Source: Mastigocoleus sp. MO_188.B34
Lineage (GTDB): Bacteria; Cyanobacteriota; Cyanobacteriia; Cyanobacteriales; Nostocaceae
DNA length: 50,763 nt
Assembly (NCBI RefSeq): GCF_030065675.1
Contig: NZ_JASJDK010000034.1
Location: 1 to 50,763, forward strand
Direction: 5' to 3'
The translations under genes and the position numbers were made by a program. Below the pieces are notes generated by a model. That model was not told the origin of the DNA. It searched no databases and saw only the letters and a program-made list of their open reading frames with translations. Shown piece by piece: positions 36,801-46,000 of the stretch. Every line of letters starts with the position of its first letter. Positions within the stretch are counted from its first letter, which is position 1.

Positions 36801-36812
36801 TATTGGAATCAT
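33792..36812 (-). CDS. sbcC: DNA double-strand break exonuclease subunit SbcC (Rad50-like)
   Basis: A 1006-residue SMC-type ATPase, the partner of SbcD in cleaving hairpins and processing DNA ends. N-terminal Walker A is 'GSNGAGKSS' (31-39), preceded by 'SLKNFLSYRDATLDF'. A long glutamine-rich coiled coil fills the middle (about residues 180-850) and is split by the zinc hook 'CPLC' (Cys498, Cys501). The C-terminal ABC signature is 'YSGGEAFRINFAIRLALAKLL', followed by Walker B 'LLIVDEGFGTQD' and 'TVTHMPHLKEAF'. All parts are intact and of normal length. sbcD is not adjacent. The opposite-strand ORFs inside this gene are shadows of its coiled coil. Confidence 0.95.
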   Translation of the reverse strand: MIPIQLSLKNFLSYRDATLDFRGLHTACICGSNGAGKSSLLEAITWVIWGESRAASEDDVIQTGAKEVRVDFTFETNQQIYRVIRTRNRGSTSALEFQIETPKGLRAITAKGLRATQELIVEYIKLDYDTFINSAYLRQGRADEFMLKRPSERKEILAELLKLNQYDELEDRAKELSRQFKVRGEELKRSLESIKTQLQQRSETENQRRELEVQINQFQQQQALDNVELQSLQVVQHQRQNWEEQLNFVRQQLQNLTQDCDRLHQEESSIDAQLSQLETILNRQAEIEAGYNEYQNLQSQEEAMSAKFEEYTRAGQIQQQKQQQLVKQVQALERQIQQGQAQLEALIQQERDIQQTLSKSNEVEVALEQLNAARNRLKYLDDLQLQVSPLLQQKATLQSQLDRVHAGIVAKIEQLQTTQHQLQHHSQRQGQLQQAVVDVATQIEEMEKTRVYLQRVQEKGQERRHFIERLQAQQREYERLLGELEQKLLMLQNPDAKCPLCERPLDEHHWNRVVDKTKLEYQDTEGQLWVFREQMAVSDREIQVLRQEYREVSQRLSCYDRLREHRGQLAAQLESSADAQQQLTELFAEQEKLERALQLGQYAPDTQNQLIQLEQHLQELNYNEQDHVLARSEVERWRWAEIKLSQIKEANKRQNQIAQRKPQLEAQIAQLETAIKQEQIDSECAREIAALDARIKEIGYNRETHSQLRGTLKQGQAWQLSYQQLQSAQQQYPQLQARAQELKAALQARLGEKQRLATQITDIVKQLEQTANPASQIQALEQKIASRRRQLDEYLSQLGRLEQLAHQLQALQVQSEQQQEQLQNCRQQHRIHQELAQAFGKNGIQTLMIENVLPQLEAQTNNLLARLSANQLHVQFVTQKSTKRRSKKNTKLIDTLDILIADAKGTRSYETYSGGEAFRINFAIRLALAKLLAQRAGAALQLLIVDEGFGTQDAEGCDRLIAAINAIAPDFACILTVTHMPHLKEAFQARIEVNKTQQGSQIRLSV

Positions 36813-37767
36813 CTAGGCTTCTAGGCCACACCTTAATTTTATTAGAACTTAGAAATTAAATTATATTTGCTTGTTATTGTTAGTTTAACTAGACAAAAAT
36901 TATGTTTCTAGTCTTTAACTGACTAATTTTACAAATGTTAACAATATTTTAAATGTTTTTTTTTCGATTGAGCTATTTTTTATTCTCATAATCAGAGAAT
37001 AAACAAACTATTGTGATGATTCTATTGGTTTATGAGTGGCAATAGGATATTGTTTAAACTTCCTAAAAAAAATGGGGATCTGAGAAAGAAGAGGATTAGG
37101 GGGGGATATTTGGATAATTTTCCACAAACCCACACTCCAGAATCAATTTTTTCATCTTTATGTACCAACAGCCTATTAAGCGTTAAATTAGGCGATTTAT
37201 CTACTCTTGAAGCGATTAATTTAGTTAAGGGACAATATTTTTATTTCCTCGATTTTTTCTTGTTTGTTCATTTATGGGATTGAGTTGTTATAGGTATTAC
37301 ATTACAAAATGCCAGTCATTGATTTTTGGCTTTATGTTTTACCTTCACGACTTGCGGAATAATGTCTATTTACCGATGCTAATTATCAATACTCAAAAAT
37401 CTGACTTTTCAAATCCTCGAACTCTCGAATATTTACAAATCAAGATTTACAAGTTCAGTTATACATATTTATTTTGCTCTGCAAATCTACACATTTATTT
37501 TGCTCTGCAAAAATGAACTAAACTCGATAAAGTATAAGTCTGTGAAAAATTTAATCTAAATGGAAGGTAGTTATAAAAATCCCATCATGTCGTCTATGGG
37601 CAAATAGTTTGGCTGATGTATAATTATTTTCTTATGTATGAATATATGTATGGATAAATTTCCCCATAGATAAAAACCATAGATAAAAAACTAAACTCCA
37701 GAACTCTTATTTAAGAATTGGAATATTAGAAACCGGAATATTAAGAACTAAAACTAAGAACTAAAAC
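36813..37767. other. long non-coding region between sbcC and trmFO
   Basis: About 950 AT-rich bases that should carry the divergent promoters. Two plus-strand frames (37032-37283, 37274-37516) have no ribosome binding site and non-protein-like content. A 19-base direct repeat is listed separately. Just before trmFO, CCATAGATAAAAA is duplicated (37664-37689) and AAGAACTAAAACT is duplicated (37744-37766). Confidence 0.6.
37467..37511. repeat. 19-base direct repeat
   Basis: ATTTATTTTGCTCTGCAAA occurs at 37467-37485 and 37493-37511, an exact copy at a period of 26 bases, in the sbcC-trmFO gap. Confidence 0.9.
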
Positions 37768-39138
37768 ATGGACAAGCAAACAGTTACAGTAATTGGTGGG
37801 GGACTTGCAGGAACTGAAGCAGCATGGCAAATTGCTCAAGCTGGAATACCAGTAATTTTCTATGAAATGCGTCCCAATCGCTTCAGTGGAGCACATCATA
37901 GCGAATATCTTGCAGAATTAGTATGCAGCAATTCCTTCGGAGCCATGGCTAGCGATCGCGCCGCAGGTTTATTACATGAAGAGTTACGTCAACTTGGTTC
38001 GATTGTCATTGCTAAAGCTGACGAGCATCAGGTTCCAGCAGGTGGAGCCTTGGCTGTAGATCGGGGTGTATTTAGCCAAGATTTAACTTCGACTTTGGCT
38101 AATCATCCTTTAATTGATCTCCGTCGTGAGGAATTACGCTCTATCCCTGATGGAATTGTTGTTTTAGCTACTGGTCCCTTAACTAGTCCCGACCTAGCTG
38201 CAGACTTGCACCGTTTTACGGGAATGGAATATCTCAGTTTCTTTGATGCAGCAAGTCCAATTATTGTTGGGGAATCAATTAATCATGATATTGCTTTTAT
38301 GGCATCCCGTTATGATAAAGGTGAAGCAGCATATTTAAACTGCCCCATGAATAAGGAGCAGTACCTGAAATTTTGGCAAGAATTACGTACCGCCGAGCAA
38401 GTAGAATTAAAAGACTTCGAGCGGGAAAACGCCAAGTTTTTTGAAGCTTGTCTACCTATTGAAGAACAGGCGCTGCGGGGTGAAGATACAATGCGCTATG
38501 GACCTTTAAAACCCGTAGGTTTAACACCTCCCTCTCCTACTGGCTGGGGTTCTAGCGAAAATCCTCCTATCCCTACAAGTGATGGTGAAGTCAAAAAAGA
38601 ACGTCCCTATGCTGTAGTGCAGCTGCGACAGGAAGACAAAGCCGGAAAACTGTGGAATATGGTAGGATTTCAAACTAACTTGCGTTGGGGTGAACAAAAA
38701 CGCGTCTTCCGAATGATTCCTGGCTTGGAAAATGCCGAATTTGTCCGTTTGGGGGTAATGCATCGTAACACGTTTATTAATGCACCCCAACTAATGCTGA
38801 CAACACTCCAATTTAAACAACGTCCCACGTTACTAGCTGCAGGACAGTTAATTGGTACAGAAGGTTATACCGCAGCATCTGCAGGTGGTTGGTTAGCAGG
38901 TACCAATGCTGCAAGAATTGCTTTAGGTAAAGAAGCTTTGAGCCTTCCCAACACAACCATGATGGGAGCATTATTTGAATTTATCAGTTCAGCTTCTCCC
39001 AAACATTTCCAACCAATGCCACCAAACTTTGGTATCATTCCAGACTTAGGTAAAAAAATCAAAAACAAACGAGAACGTTATGGGAAATATCGCGATCGCT
39101 CCTTAGCGGAGTTAGCAGCTTGGAAGTTGACAGTTTAA
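37768..39138 (+). CDS. trmFO: methylenetetrahydrofolate-tRNA-(uracil-5-)-methyltransferase
   Basis: A 456-residue FAD- and folate-dependent enzyme that makes 5-methyluridine at position 54 of tRNA. The FAD-binding motif is '[13 protein letters not shown]' (8-20). Cys53 in '[10 protein letters not shown]' and Cys228 in '[27 protein letters not shown]' match the cysteines implicated in catalysis in the Bacillus enzyme. The C-terminal '[24 protein letters not shown]' is typical. An unusual proline/serine-rich stretch of about 25 residues (253-278, '[20 protein letters not shown]') separates 'KPVGL' from '[13 protein letters not shown]', where homologues have a short loop. No ribosome binding site is evident. 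Confidence 0.95.
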   Translation: MDKQTVTVIGGGLAGTEAAWQIAQAGIPVIFYEMRPNRFSGAHHSEYLAELVCSNSFGAMASDRAAGLLHEELRQLGSIVIAKADEHQVPAGGALAVDRGVFSQDLTSTLANHPLIDLRREELRSIPDGIVVLATGPLTSPDLAADLHRFTGMEYLSFFDAASPIIVGESINHDIAFMASRYDKGEAAYLNCPMNKEQYLKFWQELRTAEQVELKDFERENAKFFEACLPIEEQALRGEDTMRYGPLKPVGLTPPSPTGWGSSENPPIPTSDGEVKKERPYAVVQLRQEDKAGKLWNMVGFQTNLRWGEQKRVFRMIPGLENAEFVRLGVMHRNTFINAPQLMLTTLQFKQRPTLLAAGQLIGTEGYTAASAGGWLAGTNAARIALGKEALSLPNTTMMGALFEFISSASPKHFQPMPPNFGIIPDLGKKIKNKRERYGKYRDRSLAELAAWKLTV

Positions 39139-39165
39139 TTTTTTTGCATAAGTAAGTAGGGAGTA

Positions 39166-39235
39166 GGGTGCGTTAGGCGCAAGAGCAGGTAATTATTCGT
39201 GCAAAATATGAAAAAGCGCCATAACGCACCTTTTT
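39166..39235 (+). terminator. GGTGCGTTA inverted repeat (copy 2) acting as likely trmFO terminator
   Basis: GGTGCGTTAGGCGC (39167-39180) pairs with GCGCCATAACGCACC (39216-39230), one bulged base, 35-base loop, followed by five T residues. It begins 28 bases after the trmFO stop codon. The arms belong to the same repeat family as 13105 and 42202. Confidence 0.65.
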
Positions 39236-39380
39236 GAGGATTTATTTACTACGTTTTATTATTTACTTGGGTATTCTTATCATTAATTTTATATAAATTT
39301 CATTTGAGATTTATTTTGAAGCCCTATATTTCTGCTAAAAATAGCTAATAGTATTATTTTTATTTTTATAGAAACTGCAC

Positions 39381-39520
39381 AAATAAAGAAAATAGCGTAA
39401 ATATAGCGGTTTTCGGTTGAGTGTAGTACACCTCGTAGAGACGTAAAATTTTACGTCTCTACATTTGGGAATTAGAAAATGTATTTGATTCAAATGAAAA
39501 CCGCTATATTTTCTTTATTT
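39381..39520. mobile_element. MITE-like nested palindrome
   Basis: Terminal inverted repeats consist of AAATAAAGAAAATA plus ATATAGCGGTTTTC (left, 39381-39394 and 39401-39414) and the matching complement (right, 39496-39520). The left arm carries an eight-base insertion. Inside lies a perfect 28-base palindrome (39435-39462) of the GAGACG family. The 140-base unit has no coding capacity. Confidence 0.75.
39435..39462. repeat. GAGACG...CGTCTC palindrome, copy 4
   Basis: GTAGAGACGTAAAA and its exact complement form a perfect 28-base palindrome at the centre of the MITE-like element. Confidence 0.95.
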
Positions 39521-39925
39521 TGTTACTTTAGGATCCAGTAACTTATCGGAACAATTGTAATCTTGACGGTAATTATTGCCTGCAAAAATTTAGTTTTTTG
39601 TCAAGTATTGCATTAGTTATAAAATTTATTTTTTATTTCTGTTCCCTATTGTCTGTTCCGTAAAACTCAAAAGGCTAGAAACTCACATAATTGAGAAAAA
39701 TCATAATGTGAGAGCCAATTCTAGTTGCGGAATACTCTGCAAACCGACAAAGGAAGTGTAGGGGGCTACTTTCCTCATAATCCTTACCGCAACAGTATTA
39801 ATTTACTGTTCAAGTAAGCTTTACTTATCTCTGCTCAAATAAAATTCCACAGTCCAATTTCCTGATGAATCGTTTTCTTGATTCATTATTAATTAATTTT
39901 TTAAGCTCTAGATGAGGAGATTTTC

Positions 39926-41428
39926 ATGACATCCTTAAACTTAAGTAAAGTCGATTTTTCCAATAAGGCTGATAAAGTCTACTCAAATAGAGGAATTTTC
40001 AACCCCTGGTATTCTCATGTCAGTACATTGAAGGGTGCAGATGAAATTATTGGTAATAAATATATAGATAGTGATTTTGGTCTAGGAGTTTTTGCTGGGG
40101 TCGGAACCAGAAACATCGGCGCGGTCGCTTCTGCAGAGCTTAGCCGTAAAGCAAGTATTTATGCTAATGGAATTGATAATCAAGGGAGTATTTCTACAAA
40201 TAAAGGACGGGACATTGTCAGAGGTAATGCAACTGCAAAAATTGCAGCAACCATACAAACAGTCTCTCAAGCTATTGCTTATGCGGATTTTTTAGATGCA
40301 AATGCAATAGCTAAAACCTTTGCATCTATTGATATAAATGCGGTTGCTAATGGTATTAATAATTCCGGCGAAATTCGCACTGGTAGGGGTAGTGACACCC
40401 TTGATGGAACAATTACAGGTTCTGTCGCAGCAGTTGCTACAGCGAGTGCAGACGCTAGAGCTATCGTTCAAGCTATTGCTCAAGCCCCTATGTCTGATAG
40501 TCTTACAGCTTTTGCTGGAGCAATAGCCAAAAGTTTAGCCAACGCAACCATCACTGCAACAGGTATTAGAAATGTTGGCGGTCAAATTATCACTGCAAAG
40601 GGTGCAGATGTTATAAGTGCTATTGCAACTTCTGATTCTGCAACTTATACAAATACTTCTACTTATAGTATTACTAATGCAGCGACCCCAGAAACCAAAG
40701 CTTTAGCCGAAGCTGTTGCTGAAGCTAGCGCTACTGCTCAAGATAAGGCGATCGCAATTGATAATACTCAAGGATATATTAATCTTGGAATGGGAAACGA
40801 TGGGATTAAAGTAACTGCTGAGGCTGTTACCGAGGCGATCGCCATCGACAATACTAGAGGCTATATTACTCTTGGTAAAGGACGCGACGCTATAAAAGCG
40901 AATGCTACTGCTTTGAGAGAGGCGATCGCAGTTGATAATAATCAAGGGTATATTAGCTTTGGTAAAGGACGCGATACTATCGAAGTCATTGCTGATGCTT
41001 CAGAACAAGCGATCGCGATTGATAATCATCGAGGAAGGATAGAAACAGGTAAAGGGTCTGATATTGTTAAAGCTTATGCAACCGGAAGTGATTCCTACGG
41101 TATTTTTGGTGGAACCATTAACATGGGAGATGGTAGAGATGAATTAACTGCTTCCAGCTTTGGTGGTGGTGTCAAGATTAAAATGGGTAACGGTAAAGAT
41201 TTTATTGAAGGTTTTGGTGAAGCTAAAGTCAATGGTGGTAGAGGTTTTGATACACTCAGCCTTGGTTCCTATGAAATCGATGATTTTAATATCAGTTTAG
41301 GTGCGAATAATAATAAGGTCATTTTTGAGTTAGATGACACTATTATGACTGCAACTAAATTTGAGCAATTTAATTTTGATAATGGAAGTTTAAGTTTGAG
41401 CTATGACGATTTAGTTGCTAGTTTATAA
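39926..41428 (+). CDS. repeat protein with GxGxD motifs (RTX/beta-roll-like), 500 aa
   Basis: A 500-residue acidic, alanine-rich protein with no signal peptide. It contains about ten GxGxDxI-type motifs ('NKGRDIVRG', 'GRGSDTLDG', 'AKGADVISA', 'GMGNDGIKV', 'GKGRDAIKA', 'GDGRDELTA', 'GNGKDFIEG' and others), each preceded by 'GI(D/N)N..G.I', as in calcium-binding beta-roll repeats. Between them lie Ala-rich helical insertions. Residues about 274-390 hold four tandem 29-residue repeats starting AIA(I/V)DN. The C-terminus ('GGRGFDTLSLGS...', 'FEQFNFDNGSLSLSYDDLVASL') resembles the final domain of type I-secreted RTX proteins, so export by that route is plausible. GAGGAG lies eight bases before the ATG. 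Function unknown. Confidence 0.8.
   Translation: MTSLNLSKVDFSNKADKVYSNRGIFNPWYSHVSTLKGADEIIGNKYIDSDFGLGVFAGVGTRNIGAVASAELSRKASIYANGIDNQGSISTNKGRDIVRGNATAKIAATIQTVSQAIAYADFLDANAIAKTFASIDINAVANGINNSGEIRTGRGSDTLDGTITGSVAAVATASADARAIVQAIAQAPMSDSLTAFAGAIAKSLANATITATGIRNVGGQIITAKGADVISAIATSDSATYTNTSTYSITNAATPETKALAEAVAEASATAQDKAIAIDNTQGYINLGMGNDGIKVTAEAVTEAIAIDNTRGYITLGKGRDAIKANATALREAIAVDNNQGYISFGKGRDTIEVIADASEQAIAIDNHRGRIETGKGSDIVKAYATGSDSYGIFGGTINMGDGRDELTASSFGGGVKIKMGNGKDFIEGFGEAKVNGGRGFDTLSLGSYEIDDFNISLGANNNKVIFELDDTIMTATKFEQFNFDNGSLSLSYDDLVASL
40748..41095 (+). repeat. four 87-base tandem repeats, each starting with HIP1
   Basis: GCGATCGC occurs at 40748, 40835, 40922 and 41009, exactly 87 bases apart, in phase with the 29-residue protein repeats. 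The octamer encodes the 'AIA' at the start of each unit. Confidence 0.95.
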
Positions 41429-41460
41429 GAGAGTTTGAGGTCTTAATTTTTAAGGAGTAC

Positions 41461-41853
41461 CTACCAAATAACGTCTGAGTAAAAATTTCTGATTTCTCGA
41501 TCTGCTGTGATAATTGGAGCTTGATTACTTTTTGCTAAAGCTACAACCACTCGATCAGCTGGATCTCGATGTTCCCATTCTAATTTGACGCTATCTAACC
41601 ACATATCTTCATTAACGGGAACAATACTGACAACACTGGATTTTTTCAGGGAAGTGACGTAATCGTTAAGATCGACTCCCAAATCTAGTTTTTTATTTTT
41701 GATTTTGATGGCGATTTCCCAGATACTAATGGATGGAACTAGACCATTTTCTTCTTTTTCCATCCGATTACATACACGTAAAGCAGTTTGAGAAAGTTTA
41801 TCCGGATCCAAACTCCACCAAATTAAAGCACAGGTATCAAGAACTATTTTCAC
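41461..41853 (-). CDS. vapC: PIN-domain toxin, VapC-type ribonuclease
   Basis: A PIN-domain protein of about 130 residues, expected to be a Mg-dependent ribonuclease that cleaves RNA when free of its antitoxin. The acidic residues of the active site are visible: Asp in 'IVLDTCALIWW', Glu in 'SIWEIAIKIK', Asp in 'HRDPADRVVVALA', and Asp in 'ITADREI'. The GTG at 41853 is proposed as start because it overlaps the antitoxin's TGA (GTGA) and gives the usual 'VKIVLDTC' beginning; an ATG at 41865 would add four residues. It is translationally coupled to the upstream antitoxin. Confidence 0.92.
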   Translation of the reverse strand: MKIVLDTCALIWWSLDPDKLSQTALRVCNRMEKEENGLVPSISIWEIAIKIKNKKLDLGVDLNDYVTSLKKSSVVSIVPVNEDMWLDSVKLEWEHRDPADRVVVALAKSNQAPIITADREIRNFYSDVIW

Positions 41854-42080
41854 AGTTCGCCCCATTCTTCTGTTGTGGGAGTTGTTAAATCTTCGAAGTA
41901 CTTTACTTTTCCACGCATTTGTCCAAATAACTGTTCTGTTGACGGTGAATTTCCATATTTAGAAATCTTCACCACTGGTCTTCCCCGATCAGTTACTATA
42001 ATTTCTTCTCCTTCTGACTCTACAAGACGCAAGAATTCTAATAGTTTGCTTTTAAGTTTGCTTTTGGAGATACTTTTCAT
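41850..42080 (-). CDS. Phd/YefM-type antitoxin
   Basis: The partner of the PIN toxin. The likely start is the ATG at 42080 (MKSISKSKLKSKLLEFLRLVE, 76 residues). Upstream in-frame ATGs at 42107 and 42095 lie in a direct repeat and probably are not used. The N-terminal half carries the Phd/YefM DNA-binding fold ('LLEFLRLVESEGEEIIVTDRGRPVVKI'). The acidic C-terminus ('MRGKVKYFEDLTTPTTEEWGEL') is the toxin-binding tail. Phd-type antitoxins repress their own promoter together with the toxin. Its stop codon overlaps the toxin start. Confidence 0.88.
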   Translation of the reverse strand: MKSISKSKLKSKLLEFLRLVESEGEEIIVTDRGRPVVKISKYGNSPSTEQLFGQMRGKVKYFEDLTTPTTEEWGEL

Positions 42081-42084
42081 TCTA

Positions 42085-42107
42085 ACTATGGTCATGACTA
42101 TGGTCAT
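42085..42107. promoter_or_regulatory. tandem 12-base repeat, candidate autoregulatory site of the toxin-antitoxin pair
   Basis: ACTATGGTCATG is immediately followed by ACTATGGTCATA. The two copies lie just upstream of the antitoxin start at 42080, where a Phd-type repressor would bind. Confidence 0.5.
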
Positions 42108-43098
42108 ATATTAAAGATATCACACATCCCAAAACATTGTTTGGGATGGGAATTTGGTTTGATTTTGTGCCCTCTGGGCATAAAAAATTGAATATTTGTA
42201 GGGTGTATTAGCGACAGCGTAACGCACCGAAGTTCTTATCAATTAATCTTAGGGCGGTGCGGCGTGGCGATAAAAGTAACCTCAATAAAAACATTTTTCT
42301 TGCACGCTTAACATATTATACGTATTTTTTAAGCGCAAAGCGTGGGCTTATGTCAATAAAAATCAAATATGATTCCCATAGCAATTAGTATTAAATAAAT
42401 CACATCAAAAAATATTTAATTATCTTGAAATATAAAAGCTTCAACATAAACATCTGATAAATTTTAGTTCCAAAATTTAAATAAAATACATCATAAAATT
42501 TACCAAAATAGTTTGTTCTCAATGCCTTAATATTACAAATATATGCAACTTAAAATATTGTTTCAGTTTGTATTTATTTTTGTGAAAGGTCTGATATATA
42601 AAAATAATTAAACTAAACTTAACTAAAAAATATTTGTTTGTTAACCATGATTTTTTAGTATTTTAATGAAAGACTAAAAATATAAACAGCCAAAAATTAA
42701 ATTTATAAAGCTTATAAAAATCAAAATTATCTATTAATATATTTTAATTACCAAGAAATTGATTATGATTTTTTGGTAATTTTAGGCATTATTTAGATTA
42801 ATTTGAAGATTGTCAACAGTTAATTTAAAAGCCTGTTTATATGCACTTTCATTAGTTATTAGTTAGTTTGAGTTGGAGTTTTTGTTTAACTACAAAATAT
42901 AAATATGATGGCAAAATATTTTAATCTCTAAATATCTGAAAAATGGTATTAAGAAGAAAGCAATAAAGCTATGAAAATCTACATAAAAACTATTTTAGCT
43001 ACTAAAAAATATATATTGAAATTCTATTTCATCAATATGGGTAGCTCAGATATTTTTGCATCTTTATGAGATAACTATTAACTAGGAGAGCATTTTTA
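42108..43098. other. long non-coding region upstream of the giant gene
   Basis: About 990 bases, very AT-rich from 42300 on, with no gene seen. It holds the third GGTGCGTTA-type repeat and a CAAGAAATTG/ATTTTTTGG-type AT-rich stretch near 42750. No convincing Pho box was found. The promoter of the 43099 gene must be here; AGGAGAG at 43084-43090 is its ribosome binding site. Confidence 0.5.
42202..42228. repeat. GGTGCGTTA palindromic repeat, copy 3
   Basis: GGTGTATTA, nine bases, then TAACGCACC: the left arm has two changes from the perfect complement. It begins about 90 bases from the toxin-antitoxin operator. Confidence 0.65.
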
Positions 43099-46000
43099 GT
43101 GGCTACTGTATTTATTAATGAGTTTCACTACGATAACTCTGGTACTGATAGTAATGAATTTATTGAGGTTGCTGGTCCTGCTGATATTGACCTCAGGGGT
43201 TGGTCAATCGTTCTCTACAATGGAAATAACGGAGCACCCTATCGCACTATTAGTTTAAGTGGGACAATTCCCGACCTAGATAATGGTTTTGGTACGATTG
43301 CTGTCGATCTACCTACCAATGGGATTCAAAATGGCTCTCCTGATGGTATTGCTTTGGTAGATAATGGCAATAGTTTAATCCAATTTCTCAGCTACGAAGG
43401 AAGTTTTACTGCTGTTGGTGGTCCCGCAGATGGAATAACTAGTACTGATATTGGAGTTTCTCAGTCGGGTGCGACTCCTGTAAATAGTTCTTTACAATTA
43501 CAAGGTACGGGTAAAGAAGATTCGGATTTTAATTGGGTTGCGGTTGATGGTAGCAATACCAAGGGAAGTATCAACACATCACAGACTTTTTCTGATTCTG
43601 TCGGAAGTTCGATTACTAAAATCTACGAAATTCAAGGTGAAGGTCACACTTCGCCATTTTTAAGTCAGTCTGTAACTACTACTGGTATCGTTACTGCAGT
43701 AGATAGTAATGGTTTTTATCTCCAAGACCCTACAGGGGATGATAACAATGGAACCTCTGACGCTATTTTTGTTTTCACTGGTTCTGCTCCTGGAGTTAAG
43801 GTTGGTGATGATGTAGAGGTTAGCGGGACGGTTAGCGAATTTACTCCTGGTAGTGCTAGTAGTGGTAATCTCTCCACGACTCAAATTAGTGGAAGTCCTA
43901 GTATTACTGTAAAGTCGAGCGGAAATACTCTTCCCGCAGCAACCATAATTGGGAGTGGTGGTAGGGTACCTCCCAACAAAAATATTGATGATGATGCTTT
44001 TGCAAGTTTTGACCCGGATACCGATGGGATAGATTTCTTCGAGTCCTTGGAGGGAATGCGGGTAACTGCAAAAGATGCAGTAGCGATCGCACCGACAAAT
44101 CGTTTTGGTGAGATTTTTACTGTTGTAGATAATGGTGAAAATGCAACAGGAATTAGTGATTCCTTTCAGGATAGCTCCGCTTTACGCGGTACCCTGAATA
44201 TTAGTCCTGATGACTTTAACCCTGAAAAAGTCCAAATCGATGCTGATTCTGATATCCTTCCCGGTTTTGAGTTTCCCGAGGTAAATACAGGTGCAAAATT
44301 AGGGGATGTGACAGGGGTTGTTTCCTATGGTTTTGGAAATTTTGAGATTAATCCTACTGAAGCTTTTAGCGTTACTCCTTCCGAACTTCAACCAGATGTT
44401 ACTAGCTTGAAGGGTGATACAGATAAACTTACGGTAGCTAGTTACAATGTTCTCAATTTAGATTCTAACGATGGAGATGGAGATACGGATGTTGCTAACG
44501 GTCGGTTTGATGCGATCGCTAAGCAAATCATTAATAATTTGAATTCTCCGGATATTATTGGTTTGCAGGAAGTCCAGGATAATAATGGTTCGGATGATGC
44601 AGGGATAACAGCTGCTGATGAAACTTTACAAAAGTTAGTTGATGCGATTGCTGCAAATGGTGGTCCCCAATATAGCTTTATTGATAATACTTTTATCGGT
44701 AATGATACTAGTGGAGGTCAACCTGTTGGTAATATTCGTACGGCGTTTCTATATAATAGCGACCGGGTTAGTTTAAATGAAGGTTCAGTTGAATCGATTC
44801 AAAATGCTGACCAACAAACTAATCCTGAAAATCCCTTTTTTGATAGCCGTTTACCATTAGTTGCTAAATTTACCTTTAATGGTGAGGAAGTTACTGTAGT
44901 TAATAATCACTTTTCCTCCAAGGGTGGTAGCAGTCCCATTTTAGGTGTGGAGCAACCCTTTGAAGCACGTCAAGAAGATGTAACTGTTAATGGTAGTTTG
45001 GATGAGCGTCAAGACCAAGCTCAAGCGGTTAAGGGTTATGTGGATGATATTTTAGCTGCAGATTCTGAGGCTAAAGTAGTTGTATTGGGTGACTTAAACG
45101 AATTTGAGTTTGTCTCTCCGGTAGAAACTTTGGCGCAGAGTTTGACCAATTTAACGGAAACTCTACCAGAGGATGAACGTTACAGTTTTATTTTCCAAGG
45201 TAATTCACAATCTTTGGATCATATTTTAGTTAGTAATAACTTAGCGGATACAGCAAAGTTTGATGTGGTACATGTCAACTCTGAGTTTGCTGAAACCGAT
45301 GCAAGAGCAAGCGACCACGATCCATTAGTTGCGAGTTTATCAATTCATAAAAAGAACTCAAATATGGATTCTCAGCAAATCGAACTTAGTAAAATTAGTA
45401 CGTTTACTAGTGAAGATGGTGCAGAAATTGTCGCTCACGATCCAACGACTCAGCGCTTATTTATTACCACTGGTGACACCATTGAAATCATTGATATTAG
45501 CGACCCCACAAATCCTACTAAGGTAAGGGATATTGATATCACTGCGATCGGTGGTGGTGCTAATAGCGTTGCAGTTAAGAATGGTATCGTTGCTGTAGCT
45601 GTTGAAGCTGAGACTAAGCAAGATAAGGGTAAAGTTGCTTTCTACAATACCGAGGGTGAATTTCAGGGTTCTGTAACCGTGGGTGCGCTTCCCGATATGC
45701 TGACTTTTACCCCCGATGGAAACAAAATAATTGTAGCCAATGAAGGGGAACCCAATGATGACTATACTGTGGATCCGGAAGGTTCCATTAGTATTGTTGA
45801 TATTTCCAATGGTGTTGCTAGTGCAACTGTAAAAACAGCTTCTTTCAATGGTTTTGACGACCAAAAGCAAGCTTTAATTAATAAGGGAGTACGGATATTT
45901 GGTCCCGATGCAACTGTTTCTGAAGATTTAGAACCAGAATACATTGCAGTTTCTCCCGATGGTGCGACAGCAATTGTCACCCTACAGGAAAATAATGCTG

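Larger units (their letters stand above)
39139..39925. other. non-coding region with a repeat/terminator and a MITE-like element
   Basis: Nearly 790 bases between trmFO and the repeat-protein gene. No gene is seen; its two structured parts are listed separately. The 200 bases before 39926 should hold the promoter of that gene. Confidence 0.6.

Noticed and set aside
37032-37516. Two plus-strand frames of 83 and 80 codons
   Set aside because: No ribosome binding sites, composition expected of translated AT-rich DNA, and the second runs through the 19-base direct repeat.
41875-42114. A 79-codon plus-strand frame over the antitoxin
   Set aside because: Antisense shadow of the antitoxin gene, which has clear family motifs.
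42700-43090. Pho boxes upstream of the phosphate-scavenging gene
   Set aside because: Weak 8-base words with 11-base spacing can be found on the minus strand near 42790-42835, but they match the cyanobacterial consensus poorly and may be chance in AT-rich DNA.
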